Source: Maricaulis sp.
GTDB taxonomy: Bacteria; Pseudomonadota; Alphaproteobacteria; Caulobacterales; Maricaulaceae
Reading direction: 5' to 3'
Length of the DNA: 64,000 nt
NCBI RefSeq assembly: GCF_030149515.1
Contig: NZ_JASBRI010000022.1
Coordinates: 124,001-188,000, forward strand
The notes under the pieces were generated by a model that worked only from the letters and a program-made list of their open reading frames with translations, did no database searches and was not told the DNA's origin. How positions within the stretch are numbered: the stretch's first letter is position 1; each line of letters opens with the position of its first letter. A program made the position numbers and the translations under genes. Of this stretch, positions 51,193-59,854 are shown piece after piece.

Positions 51193-52154
51193 GCGGTCCC
51201 CAGGGCGAGGGCCAGACGATCGCCCGCCGCGTCCCTGATTGCCTGTCCGAGGGCCTGTCCGGCCGCTTTCGCGTCATCGAGTGTAGCCGTTTTCATGTCG
51301 ATGCGACTTTTTTCCCGCCAGCGAATCCGACCGTCAGGAGTCAAAACTTCGCCGATGAAATCCATTGATTCATTATTAAGATGAGCCGCGATCGGCGTCC
51401 GGCAAGACCCATCCAGGGTTTTCAGGAAAGCACGCTCTGCGGCGATCGCAAGCGCGCTCGCGTGATGGTTGAGCCCGGTCAGCATACGGCGGGCTTGCGC
51501 GTCGTCCTGGCGCACGGCCACGCCGATCGCGCCCTGGGCGGCGGCCGGCAACATTTCCGACGGATCCAGCGGCGCTCCCTCCGCCTCGCTGCGTCCCAGC
51601 CGTTTCAGGCCGGCGCGCGCCAGGAAGGTGGCATGCACCTCGCCCGAGCGAAGCTTGCCGAGACGCGTGTCCACATTGCCGCGCAGCGGCACGACCGTCA
51701 GGTCGGGCCGGGCATGAAGCAGTTGCGCCTGGCGGCGCAGGCTGGCCGTGCCGATGACGGCGCCGCGGGGCAGATCGGCCAGCCGCGTTTCGCCGCCACG
51801 GGCGATCAGCATATCCCGCGGATCCTCGCGCTTCAGGATCGCGCCCAGCTGCAAGCCGTCCGGCAGGACCGTCGGCACGTCCTTCATCGAATGGACGGCA
51901 AAGTTCGCCGCGCCGGACAATTGCGCCTCATCGATCTCCTTGGTGAAAAGCCCCTTTCCGCCGGCCTCCAGCAGGGTGCGGTCCTGGATCCTGTCACCGG
52001 TGCTGACCAGACCCAGGATCGGGAACAGTCGTTCGCCATCCTCCCGGTCGAGGCCGCAGGCGTCGATCAGCGCCGCCTGAACCATGCGGGCCTGCACCAG
52101 GGCGAGCGGGGATTTGCGGGTGGCGATCGGCTGGGGGGTGGACGGCGGTGTCAC
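51189..52154 (-). CDS. hemC: Hydroxymethylbilane synthase (porphobilinogen deaminase)
   Basis: A 321-residue enzyme that polymerises four porphobilinogens. The dipyrromethane cofactor is attached to C251 in DGSCRTPIAAH. ATRKSPLALVQARMV, GKGLFTKEIDEAQL and AVHSMKDVPT are standard motifs. It is the first gene of a five-gene minus-strand operon (hemC-hemD-mic60-hemY-udk) and is divergent from tsaD, 36 bases apart, so the promoters must overlap. Confidence 0.97.
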   Translation of the reverse strand: MTPPSTPQPIATRKSPLALVQARMVQAALIDACGLDREDGERLFPILGLVSTGDRIQDRTLLEAGGKGLFTKEIDEAQLSGAANFAVHSMKDVPTVLPDGLQLGAILKREDPRDMLIARGGETRLADLPRGAVIGTASLRRQAQLLHARPDLTVVPLRGNVDTRLGKLRSGEVHATFLARAGLKRLGRSEAEGAPLDPSEMLPAAAQGAIGVAVRQDDAQARRMLTGLNHHASALAIAAERAFLKTLDGSCRTPIAAHLNNESMDFIGEVLTPDGRIRWREKSRIDMKTATLDDAKAAGQALGQAIRDAAGDRLALALGTA

Positions 52155-52190
52155 GTTGCAGGATCCCGGTCTTGAGGCTATCGGTCTGTC

Positions 52191-53324
52191 ATGGACTTAG
52201 CGCCCCCTTCGACATCCGTGCAAGCAGACGAGCTGATCGTGCTGGGCCTGGAATCCAGCTGCGACGAGAGCGCGGCGGCGATCCTGCGCCGGCGAAGCGA
52301 CGGCTCGATCGAGGTGCTGGCCGATCTTGTACTTGGCCAGATCGACGCCCATGCGCCCTATGGCGGTGTGGTTCCCGAGATCGCGGCGCGCGCTCATGCC
52401 GAGGCAATGGACGGGCTGGCCGCGGCCGCACTCAAGGAGGCCGGGCTCGCGCTGGACGAGATCGACGCTGTCGCTGCGACGTCGGGTCCCGGTCTGATCG
52501 GCGGCGTCATGGCCGCGCTGATGACGGCCAAGGGTCTGGCGCTGGGCTCGGGCAAGCCGCTGATAGCGGTCAATCATCTCGAGGGACATGCTCTTTCCCC
52601 CCGGCTCAGCGAAACCCTGGATTTCCCCTACCTCCTGCTGCTGGTTTCCGGCGGGCATACGCAATTGCTGGTGGCCGAGGCTGCGGGCCGTTACCGCCGC
52701 CTGGGCTCGACCCTGGACGATGCGGCCGGGGAAGCCTTCGACAAGACAGCCAAGGTTCTCGGCCTCGGCTTTCCCGGCGGCCCCGCACTGGAGCGCTGCG
52801 CACAAAACGGCGACGCGGCGCGCTTTGACCTGCCCACACCGCTCAAGGGCAAGCCAGGCTGTGATTTCTCCTTTGCCGGGCTGAAGACCGCCGCACGGCA
52901 GATCTGGGAGGGGCTGGACCAGCCCGGCGAACAGGACAGAGCGGATCTGGCCGCCGCGGTCCAGGCGGCCATCGCCGCCTCCCTGGCCGCCCGTACACGG
53001 CGGGCGATGGACCTGTTCGCAGCGGACTATCCTGACTGCGCCACACCGCGTCCGCTGGTCGTGGCCGGCGGCGTGGCGGCCAATACGGCGGTTCGGACCG
53101 CGCTGGAGGCAGCCGCCGCCAAGGCCGGCTTCCGCTTGATCGCGCCGCCGATGAAATGGTGCACCGACAATGCGGCGATGATCGCCCTGGCCGGGCTGGA
53201 GAAGCTGGCTCGCGGCGAGACCGATGCGCTGGACGCGCCCGCACGCGCCCGCTGGCCATTGGACGCCGCTTCCGCCAAGCTCGATCCCGCCATAGGATCC
53301 GGACGAAAAGGACCCAAAGCGTGA
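52191..53324 (+). CDS. tsaD: tRNA N6-adenosine threonylcarbamoyltransferase
   Basis: A 377-residue TsaD, the catalytic subunit that makes t6A37 in ANN-decoding tRNAs. [18 protein letters not shown] opens the ASKHA fold, and the metal-binding motif is HLEGH in NHLEGHALS, with a further VSGGHTQLL and GAFP-type segment. It is normal in length, with a 15-residue N-terminal extension. The next gene, gpsA, begins at a GTG overlapping its stop, an arrangement common in alphaproteobacteria. Confidence 0.97.
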   Translation: MDLAPPSTSVQADELIVLGLESSCDESAAAILRRRSDGSIEVLADLVLGQIDAHAPYGGVVPEIAARAHAEAMDGLAAAALKEAGLALDEIDAVAATSGPGLIGGVMAALMTAKGLALGSGKPLIAVNHLEGHALSPRLSETLDFPYLLLLVSGGHTQLLVAEAAGRYRRLGSTLDDAAGEAFDKTAKVLGLGFPGGPALERCAQNGDAARFDLPTPLKGKPGCDFSFAGLKTAARQIWEGLDQPGEQDRADLAAAVQAAIAASLAARTRRAMDLFAADYPDCATPRPLVVAGGVAANTAVRTALEAAAAKAGFRLIAPPMKWCTDNAAMIALAGLEKLARGETDALDAPARARWPLDAASAKLDPAIGSGRKGPKA

Positions 53325-54322
53325 GCGAATTTCAGCATATCGGCGTCATCGGCGCCGGCGCCTGGGGAACGGCCCTGGCCCAGACGGCGGCCAAGGCAGG
53401 CCGCGACGTGACGCTGTGGTCGTTCGAACAGGACGTTGCCGACGCCATCAACACCAAGCGCGAAAACACGATCTACCTGCCCGAGGTCGCGCTGTCCGAA
53501 GCGGTCGAGGCGGTGACGTCGATCTCCGATCTCGATGCCTGCGATGCCGTGCTGGCCGTGGCGCCGGCCCAGCATCTGCGGCGCGTTCTGGAGACATTCC
53601 TGCCCTATGCCCGTGACGGCGTGCCGGTCGTCCTCTGCGCCAAGGGGATCGAGCAATCCTCGTTGTCGCTGATGACCGAAGTGTTGTCGGAAACCGTTCC
53701 GCGGGCCCTGCCGGCGGTTCTGTCCGGTCCCAGCTTTGCCATCGATACGGCTCAGGGCCTGCCCACGGCAGTCACGCTGGCCTGTGCTGACGAAAGCGTG
53801 GGCAACGCCCTGATCGAGGCATTGGGGACGAACCGCTTCCGTCCCTATCTGGCGACTGATCTTGTCGGCGCGGAGATCGGCGGCGCCGTGAAGAATGTGC
53901 TCGCCATCGCCTGCGGCATCTGCGAAGGAAAACAGCTGGGCAAGTCGGCGCACGCCGCACTGATCTCGCGCGGGTTTGCGGAAATGACCCGCCTGGCCCT
54001 GGCGCTGGGCGCCCAGCGGGAAACCCTGGCCGGCCTGTGCGGCCTGGGCGATCTGGTGCTGACCTGTTCTTCGCCGCAATCGCGCAACATGTCCTGCGGA
54101 CTGGCATTGGGCCGCGGCGTGCGGCTTGAGGATATCCTGGCCAGCCGGAAGGCCGTAACCGAAGGCGTGGCCAGCGCGCCGGCGGTCGTTGCACTGGCGA
54201 AACGACATGGCGTGGAGATGCCGATCTGCCAGGCAGTGGACGACATCCTCGCCGGGCGCACAAGTGTCGACGACGCCATCGAGGCGCTGCTCTCGCGCCC
54301 CTTCACCCTGGAGACCGCGTGA
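53321..54322 (+). CDS. gpsA: Glycerol-3-phosphate dehydrogenase [NAD(P)+]
   Basis: A 333-residue enzyme that makes sn-glycerol-3-phosphate for phospholipids. The Rossmann motif is [12 protein letters not shown], with CAKGIE, LSGPSFA and the catalytic Lys in [13 protein letters not shown]. It starts at GTG overlapping the tsaD stop (GTGA), and its TGA shares a base with the next ATG. The short upstream start at 53156 in the same frame has no ribosome site. Confidence 0.97.
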   Translation: MSEFQHIGVIGAGAWGTALAQTAAKAGRDVTLWSFEQDVADAINTKRENTIYLPEVALSEAVEAVTSISDLDACDAVLAVAPAQHLRRVLETFLPYARDGVPVVLCAKGIEQSSLSLMTEVLSETVPRALPAVLSGPSFAIDTAQGLPTAVTLACADESVGNALIEALGTNRFRPYLATDLVGAEIGGAVKNVLAIACGICEGKQLGKSAHAALISRGFAEMTRLALALGAQRETLAGLCGLGDLVLTCSSPQSRNMSCGLALGRGVRLEDILASRKAVTEGVASAPAVVALAKRHGVEMPICQAVDDILAGRTSVDDAIEALLSRPFTLETA

Positions 54323-54618
54323 TGCTTTTCCTGGTCCACACCTGGGACCGGCCCGGCGCGCTGGATGTGCGACTGGCGCATCGGGACGATCATATCGCCT
54401 GGCTGAAAGCGTCCGGATCGCGGATCAAGGCGGCCGGACCCTGGCTCAACGAGGCCGAGGAGATGGCAGGGTCGCTGCTGATCGTCGAGGCGACGGACCG
54501 CACCGAGCTGGACACCTGGCTGGACGGCGATCCGTATCGCGCGGCCGGCCTGTTCGACCGGATCGAGATCGCCCCCTATCGCTGGGTGTTCAATCCGCCC
54601 GCCGGCACCGCTTCATGA
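54322..54618 (+). CDS. YciI-like protein
   Basis: A 98-residue ferredoxin-fold protein. [29 protein letters not shown] contains the His/Asp active-site region of the YciI family, and DTWLDGDPYRAAGLFDRIEIAPYRWVF is its conserved end. The family may have dehydrochlorinase-like or unknown activity. It overlaps gpsA by one base and the Rieske gene by four, so all four genes from tsaD are one unit. Confidence 0.88.
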   Translation: MLFLVHTWDRPGALDVRLAHRDDHIAWLKASGSRIKAAGPWLNEAEEMAGSLLIVEATDRTELDTWLDGDPYRAAGLFDRIEIAPYRWVFNPPAGTAS

Positions 54619-54950
54619 GGCCCAAACCGCCACCGGGCACCGAGCTGGCCCGGCTGGACGATCTGCCCGACCCGGGCGCCCGTGCCGCCGATTGGGAGAG
54701 CGGGGCGGTGCTGCTGGTCCGGCGGGGCGATACGGTGACGGCCTGGGCGAACATCTGCCCTCATGCCGGAATGCCGCTGACCCTGCCGGACGGGCGTGGC
54801 CTTTTGCACAAGGGCGAAACCCTGGTCTGTCCGGCGCACGGGGCCAGTTTCGACGCCACGGGCGGCGCCTGCACGGGCGGTCCGGCCGCCGACAACAGGC
54901 TGACCCCGGTTGCGGTGGAGATCGCAGGCGGCATCGTATACGCCGCCTGA
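54615..54950 (+). CDS. Rieske-type [2Fe-2S] protein
   Basis: A 111-residue single-domain Rieske protein. Ligands are C48/H50 in NICPHAGMPL and C72/H75 in CPAHGASF. It carries no partner oxygenase domain, so it resembles the small electron-transfer or NirD-like proteins. Its ATG overlaps the YciI stop. It ends three bases before the stop of a convergent lipoprotein gene. Confidence 0.88.
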   Translation: MRPKPPPGTELARLDDLPDPGARAADWESGAVLLVRRGDTVTAWANICPHAGMPLTLPDGRGLLHKGETLVCPAHGASFDATGGACTGGPAADNRLTPVAVEIAGGIVYAA

Positions 54951-54953
54951 GAC

Positions 54954-55484
54954 CTAGTCCTGTGGCGTGTCTTCGGCCGCCATATCACCGGCCGGGACCT
55001 CTTCGGCGGGCGCGGTATCGAGTTCGGCCTGAACACTGGCTGCCGCCGCGGTCAGCGCTTGGCCGACGGCCTCGTCGCGCATCACGGCGCAGAACGTGCC
55101 GTCGCGCGAGCGGTGATAGATCACTTCGTCGGTCGAAAAGTCATGACGGTCGCCCGCAGCGCGGAAAAAGTCCGCAGCTGCGCCATCGATGACCTCGCGA
55201 TGCGGTTCGGAAAGCGTGGCGATCTGGAAAGCGAAGTCTGCCGTTTCCCCATCCAGGGCGCTGGACACGCGGACCATGCCGGACGGGCCGCGCTCGATCA
55301 GTGTCTGGCCCGGTTCGAGCAGGGCGGACGGCATATCCGCGAAACAGGCCTCGGAGACCGGCAGATTGTCCTCGCTGAACGCGCCATCGGCCATTTCGGC
55401 CGGGTTTTCAGCGCCGGTTCCCTCCTCCGGTGCCGAACAGGCCGCCAGGGCGGCGATCAGGGGCAGGCAGTACCAGGCTTTCAT
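54954..55484 (-). CDS. Putative lipoprotein
   Basis: A 176-residue protein with a lipoprotein signal (MKAWYCLPLIAALAAC, lipobox Cys16). The mature region contains two cysteines (SEACFADMP, GTFCAVMRDEA) and ends in an acidic tail. No family is recognised. It is expressed towards the convergent Rieske gene. It could be an envelope sensor or structural lipoprotein, but nothing in the sequence says which. Confidence 0.65.
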   Translation of the reverse strand: MKAWYCLPLIAALAACSAPEEGTGAENPAEMADGAFSEDNLPVSEACFADMPSALLEPGQTLIERGPSGMVRVSSALDGETADFAFQIATLSEPHREVIDGAAADFFRAAGDRHDFSTDEVIYHRSRDGTFCAVMRDEAVGQALTAAAASVQAELDTAPAEEVPAGDMAAEDTPQD

Positions 55485-55579
55485 CGCATCACCTCTCGCA
55501 AGACTTGGGCTGGTTCGCGGCTATATCGGTAACGCCGTGAACGGAGAAATGAAACTTCTGTGTCGCAGGGTCCGCGCGC

Positions 55580-56140
55580 TCAACCTTCCAGCCGGTCCTT
55601 GAGCCGGGCCAGTGCCGCCCGCCATTCACGCTTCCAGTGTTCGCACTTGTCGGCGTCGGCAACGCCTTCATGACTCAACGATATCTGGGTCTTTCCAGCA
55701 GCATTCCGGCCGAGCCAGACGCTCAGCCGTCCACCTTCCGACCAGGTGCCGTTGACGGATTTGCCCGGCGTGCCCGATGTGCGCGTGAACAGCCCCTCGG
55801 GAGCCCATTCGGCAAAATCCGGCAGCTCGAAAGCCGCTTCCACGGCTTCAGGCTCAACAGCCACCGCCTTCGAGGCCGAGGCCTGGTATTTGCCGTCGGC
55901 GCAGGCGCGCTGGTGCGGATCGCGGCGGCCGGTCATCATTTCCCAGCTTCCCGACACCATCTGTGCCCACCAGCCCGAAAGGCCGTGTTCTTCACGCAGG
56001 CGCCGGGCGAGCGTGGTGTGATCGAGCCCGATGGCCCAGCCGTCGAGATCGGCTCGCCATTCGCCCCAGGTCTTGCCAGTGGCGCGCGCCACGGCCTCGT
56101 CCGAAACCGTGGGCGTCCAGCCCTGTTCATTGCTTTCCAT
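55580..56140 (-). CDS. DUF4287-type protein with START-like C-terminus
   Basis: A 186-residue protein. The N-terminal half (TGKTWGEWRADLDGW, then LARRLREEHGLSGWWAQMVS) matches DUF4287. The C-terminal half, with a WSEGGRLSVWLGRN strand and a terminal amphipathic helix (EHWKREWRAALARLKDRL), resembles SRPBCC/START-like domains of AHSA1 type. Function unknown. It is preceded by a truncated host-attachment gene on the opposite strand. Confidence 0.78.
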   Translation of the reverse strand: MESNEQGWTPTVSDEAVARATGKTWGEWRADLDGWAIGLDHTTLARRLREEHGLSGWWAQMVSGSWEMMTGRRDPHQRACADGKYQASASKAVAVEPEAVEAAFELPDFAEWAPEGLFTRTSGTPGKSVNGTWSEGGRLSVWLGRNAAGKTQISLSHEGVADADKCEHWKREWRAALARLKDRLEG

Positions 56141-56213
56141 ATCCGGTCCTCTCGATACCGGCCCCTTGCTAACAAGCTAAGCCTGCCTTCTGCCCGCGAG
56201 CAAGACGCGCTTC

Positions 56214-56440
56214 GTGGACAGCGTGATAGACCGTCTCAATTCGGCGGCGGCGGCCGGCGATTTCGACCGGATCCTGCTGCTGGCGCCAGCCTCGGCCCTG
56301 GGCGATGCCCGGCCGCACTATTCCGACACGCTTGCCCGCAAGACGATCGAGTACGACGCCGACGTGGTACACCAGCCCATCCCGAAGATCGATGCGCGGA
56401 CAATCGAGACCCTGACCGGGCAGGCCGGCCTATTCGGCCG
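56214..56440 (+). pseudogene. Truncated host-attachment family protein (N-terminus missing)
   Basis: The frame from GTG 56214 reads VDSVIDRLNSAAAAGDFDRI-LLLAP-SALGDARPHYSD, resembling the C-terminal half of host-attachment proteins (a LN-x4-FD core, then LVAP and LG-R). Such proteins normally run about 140 residues, but an in-frame stop (TAA at 56178) lies just upstream and there is no conserved N-terminal half. At the other end the frame continues antisense into the creatininase gene without its own stop. I interpret it as a decayed remnant; the boundaries are approximate. Confidence 0.5.
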
Positions 56441-57191
56441 CCTGCGCCAATGGCTTCACCCCGAAGAAATCGGAAACCTCGCCGATCAGGGCTGCCTTGG
56501 CGGCGGCCACGATCTCGGCGCCCTTGTCCGGTGTCGCCTGGGACGGATCCGAACCGATGCGGCCGTCGGGGAAGTTGCGCCGGTAATCGGCGGCATCGGC
56601 GAAGCTGGCCGACGGCGCGATCTTCGGGGTCATCTCGACCCGTTTCACCGCATGGGGATGGGCGTAATAGGTCACCGAGACTTCCGACGGGGTGGCGTGA
56701 GAACCTTCGCCCGCCGGGAACAGCCGGCGGCAGACATCACCGACGCCAGGCAATTCCCACCAGTTGCGCTGGGTCAGCCGCACGGGGCAAGGCGCCGCAT
56801 CGAGGGAAAAATTGGCGTAGTACTCGGCGAAGGCGGCATTGATCGTGGTGATATTGCCGCCATGGCCGTTGAGGAAATAGATACGGTCGAAACCGTGCCG
56901 GGTCAGGCTCTCGATCCAGTCGTTGAGCGCGGCAATCATGGTCGTCGGCCGTAATGTCATCGATCCGGGAAAGCCCAGATGGTGCTGGGCGATGCCGACA
57001 TTGAAGGTCGGCCCGATCAGGAAACCGCTCTGTGCACCCGCCTCGGCGGCGATGACTTCCGGACAGATTGCATCCGTGCCGACCAGGCCGTTGGGGCCGT
57101 GCTGTTCGGTCGATCCGATGGGGATGACGATACCCTTGCAGCGTTTAAGATAGGCCTCGACTTCGGGCCAGGATGCATGGTGCAGGAGCAT
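56430..57191 (-). CDS. Creatininase family protein
   Basis: A 253-residue amidohydrolase-like protein. The metal-binding regions are IPIGSTEQHGPNGLVGTD (Glu/His) and NGHGGN, and GIAQHHLGFPGSMTLRP lies between. Family members hydrolyse creatinine or formamide-type bonds, such as F420 or mycofactocin intermediates; the substrate here is unknown. Its 3' end approaches the truncated host-attachment gene. The ATG at 57191 is at the usual family start. Confidence 0.9.
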   Translation of the reverse strand: MLLHHASWPEVEAYLKRCKGIVIPIGSTEQHGPNGLVGTDAICPEVIAAEAGAQSGFLIGPTFNVGIAQHHLGFPGSMTLRPTTMIAALNDWIESLTRHGFDRIYFLNGHGGNITTINAAFAEYYANFSLDAAPCPVRLTQRNWWELPGVGDVCRRLFPAGEGSHATPSEVSVTYYAHPHAVKRVEMTPKIAPSASFADAADYRRNFPDGRIGSDPSQATPDKGAEIVAAAKAALIGEVSDFFGVKPLAQAAE

Positions 57192-57268
57192 AAGGGTCTC
57201 CCCGTTGCGGCGTAGTGACCTGCCGGGGAGCTAAACCGCCCGCGGGCTCGCGCGCAAGGGCGCATCAC

Positions 57269-57349
57269 CTATCCGCGGCGGCTTTCGCGGCGATAAAGGT
57301 AGGCCGCGGCGGCGGAGAGAATGGCGGCGAAGGCCAGGATGAAATGCAT
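57269..57349 (-). CDS. Possible 26-residue membrane peptide
   Basis: ATG at 57349 starts a 26-residue peptide with one hydrophobic helix (FILAFAAILSAAAAYLY) and a basic end (RRESRRG). GGGGGA lies only three bases before it, which weakens the call. It is within the 351-base gap 57192-57542 and no homology is visible. Its composition fits small membrane proteins such as those with a positive-inside tail. Confidence 0.35.
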   Translation of the reverse strand: MHFILAFAAILSAAAAYLYRRESRRG

Positions 57350-57503
57350 GGATCCCCCGATCCGGTCCCGTGGCGGGGCCGCGTTAGGGTTACCAGCCTG
57401 ACAGCAAACCCCTTCACAAGCGTAAACTCGCCCTGGGATTGTTCCGGCGTGCGTCACGGGTTCGTGATTTTGGCGTCAGCGCCGCCGCCCGCATCATCCG
57501 CCC

Positions 57504-57520
57504 GGATGCAGGATGCATCC
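57504..57520. promoter_or_regulatory. Inverted repeat upstream of the secreted methyltransferase gene
   Basis: Perfect seven-base arms GGATGCA-GGA-TGCATCC, ten bases before the AGGAGGGG ribosome site of the methyltransferase gene. It could be an operator or an mRNA hairpin near the ribosome site. Confidence 0.4.
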
Positions 57521-57542
57521 GTGTATTCAGGAGGGGAACAGA

Positions 57543-58316
57543 ATGCGCCATCTATTTTCGGCGGCTGCCGCGCTCGCGCTGTGCACGGCTGCCTCCCACG
57601 CTACGACTGTCGCCTGGCAAGACGTGGACACGATGCCGCAGAGCATCGAGAACGCCGTCACCGACACGGGCCGGCCGGAGGAAGAGCGCCTGCTCGACGT
57701 CAACCGCCACCCGGCCGAAGTCCTGCTGTTTGCCGGTGTGGAAGCGGGCTGGCGGATTGCCGACCTGACAGCCGGGTCGGGTTATTATTCGCGCGTCCTG
57801 TCGACTGCAGTCGGCGGGGACGGTCATGTCTATTCGCACAACCCGGACTGGGTGGCCGAGCGTTTTCCCGAGCCCAACGATGCTTTAGCGGCTCTCGCTG
57901 ATGAGCGTGAAAACATGACCCATGTGGTCTCGCCGGTGGCGGATTTCGCGAACGGTATCGAAACGCCCCTGGATGCTGTTTTCATGGTGCTTTTCTATCA
58001 CGATACCGCGTGGGACGGCACAGACCGCGCCGCGATGAACCAGGCCATCTACGATGCGCTGCGCCCCGGCGGCATCTATCTGGTGATCGATCACCACGCG
58101 CCCGAAGGCACCGGCCTGGAGCATGTGGAAAGCACACACCGGATCGACGCGGTCGTGGTGCGCGAGGAAATCATGGCGGCCGGGTTCGAGCTGGACGCAT
58201 CGAGCGACATGCTGGCCAATCCCGACGATCCGCGCGACATCTCGGTCTTCGACGACAGCATCCGCCGCATGACCGACCGGTTCGTCTACCGTTTCCGCAA
58301 ACCGGAAGAGATGTAG
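57543..58316 (+). CDS. Class I SAM-dependent methyltransferase with signal peptide
   Basis: A 257-residue protein with a signal peptide (MRHLFSAAAALALCTAASHA). The Rossmann-like motif I (WRIADLTAGSGYYSRVLSTA) and acidic/post I elements (DAVFMVLFYHDTAWDG, LRPGGIYLVIDHHAP) are intact. The combination matches a group of predicted secreted methyltransferases (COG4798 type). SAM is not expected in the periplasm, so the true localisation or activity is uncertain. AGGAGGGG precedes the ATG. Confidence 0.8.
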   Translation: MRHLFSAAAALALCTAASHATTVAWQDVDTMPQSIENAVTDTGRPEEERLLDVNRHPAEVLLFAGVEAGWRIADLTAGSGYYSRVLSTAVGGDGHVYSHNPDWVAERFPEPNDALAALADERENMTHVVSPVADFANGIETPLDAVFMVLFYHDTAWDGTDRAAMNQAIYDALRPGGIYLVIDHHAPEGTGLEHVESTHRIDAVVVREEIMAAGFELDASSDMLANPDDPRDISVFDDSIRRMTDRFVYRFRKPEEM

Positions 58317-58356
58317 GTGTCAGGCAGGGGACAATCGCTTCGGCCTGTGTCCCTGC

Positions 58357-59199
58357 CTATTCCGCCCCCGGCCCGACAAGGCCGTAGATCAGACTGTCGC
58401 GCACGCCGATATGGGTTTCCCAGGCCGCGCGCAGCCGGCCCTCATATTCAAAACCCAGTTTTTCCAACAACTTGATCGATCCCTTATTGTCCGGATCGGT
58501 ATCGGCGTAGAGTCGGCGCAGCTTGCGTTCGGCAAAGGCGTAGTTCACCACGCGCCGGGCGGCTTCGCGGACATGGCCGGAGCCCTGAATGTCCGGCCGG
58601 GACATGTAGCCGATCTCGGCCACCCCCCTGCCCCGGTCCATCAGGATGACCCAGCCCAGCGCATCGTCCGGTGTGTCCGGGCGGACAAAGGCCCAGGTCT
58701 GCACGCCCGCTCCCTCGACATTCCAGCGCAGATACTCCCGCACGGCCGTCACATCGCCCAGGGGACCCGACGACCAGTAACGCATGTTCCCGTCGTCCGA
58801 GAGGGCAGGGAAAAGCGCTTCGGCATCGTCCAGACGCAGGGGCCGCAGCAACAGGCGCTCGGTCGACAGTACCGGCACCGCGTGCCGGTCTTCCCCCGGG
58901 GCGAGCTCATTGTCGGTGACATCCAGCCGGATTTCCTCGAACCGGTCGGCGATACAGTCCTGCATGGCGATGAAGCAGTCCTGGGAGAACCAGTCATTCT
59001 CCTTGAAACAAGCCTTGCGCACGCCCTCCGACGGCCATAGCGCATAGGACCAGTAGAGCCCGTCTCCGTCCTGGTGCAGGCAGGCCCCGTGAGAGCCGCA
59101 GGCCGCGTGGATGCGGCGTGTTCCTTCGGCCCAGGCCTCCCGGAATTCCGCGTCACGGCCCGGTTTCAGCTTCCAGCGATAGAGGAGGGCGGTGGTCAT
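58357..59199 (-). CDS. Fusion of an antibiotic-monooxygenase-like domain and a GNAT (RimJ-like) acetyltransferase
   Basis: A 280-residue protein. Residues 1-100 look like an ABM/dimeric alpha-beta barrel module (MTTALLYRWKLKPGRDAEFREAWAEGTRRI). From about 110 it is a RimJ-type GNAT: TERLLLRPLRLDDAEALFPALSDD, then GYMSRPDIQGSGHVREAARRVVNYAFAERKLRRLYADTDPDN with the acetyl-CoA site. The two domains are usually separate. The start is uncertain between 59199 and 59205, with no strong ribosome site. Confidence 0.8.
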   Translation of the reverse strand: MTTALLYRWKLKPGRDAEFREAWAEGTRRIHAACGSHGACLHQDGDGLYWSYALWPSEGVRKACFKENDWFSQDCFIAMQDCIADRFEEIRLDVTDNELAPGEDRHAVPVLSTERLLLRPLRLDDAEALFPALSDDGNMRYWSSGPLGDVTAVREYLRWNVEGAGVQTWAFVRPDTPDDALGWVILMDRGRGVAEIGYMSRPDIQGSGHVREAARRVVNYAFAERKLRRLYADTDPDNKGSIKLLEKLGFEYEGRLRAAWETHIGVRDSLIYGLVGPGAE

Positions 59200-59364
59200 G
59201 ATCATGACGCTAGCGCGATCCGGGACGGCGCGCCAAGGCGCCACATTCTGCCATGACATTGCCCCATATTGGGCAGGAACGTCTGCGCGGGTACGCGCAT
59301 TTCAAGGGCATTCCGGCGCGAAACGGTCAGACGGCCGGCGCGCGAAACAAAAGGAAGACCCGAG

Positions 59365-59799
59365 ATGAAAATGCTGCTGATGATGTCCGCCGCCGCCCTG
59401 TTCGGCGCCAGTGCGGCAGCCGCCCAGGACAACCAGACCTTTGTCACGCTGGACTCCAATGCCGACGGTTCGGTCAGTTTCGACGAGGCCTTGCTGGCCG
59501 ACCCGGAACTGTCGCACGACGCGTTCGCAGAGCACGATACCGATGGCAATGGCTCGCTGAATGTCGCCGAGTTCGAGGCCTGGCTTCAGGCCCGCGCCGA
59601 GGCCGATGCCGAAATGCAGGATGGCGGCCCGGTCGACGCGTCCCGACCCGACACCCCGGAAGCGGATGCCGGACTGCAGACCGGGATCGACACGCAGGTC
59701 GAGGCCGACACCGAAACCTCGCTCGAGGAGCCGGCCGGGATCAGCGGCGCGATCGACGCAGAAGCGGACACTGTCACCGAGGATCCGATGCGCGGCTAA
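59365..59799 (+). CDS. Secreted EF-hand protein
   Basis: A 144-residue protein with a signal peptide (MKMLLMMSAAALFGASAAAA). Two EF-hand loops are intact: D30-x-N32-x-D34-x-S36 with E41, and D58-x-D60-x-N62-x-S64 with E69. The rest is an acidic, Asp/Glu/Ala-rich, probably disordered tail. It likely binds calcium at the cell surface or in the periplasm. It is convergent with rlmN. Confidence 0.88.
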   Translation: MKMLLMMSAAALFGASAAAAQDNQTFVTLDSNADGSVSFDEALLADPELSHDAFAEHDTDGNGSLNVAEFEAWLQARAEADAEMQDGGPVDASRPDTPEADAGLQTGIDTQVEADTETSLEEPAGISGAIDAEADTVTEDPMRG

Positions 59800-59854
59800 C
59801 CTCCCCGGCCGCCATCTTCCGGAAGCGCCGGTCCTGAAAACGGGCCGGCGCTTC

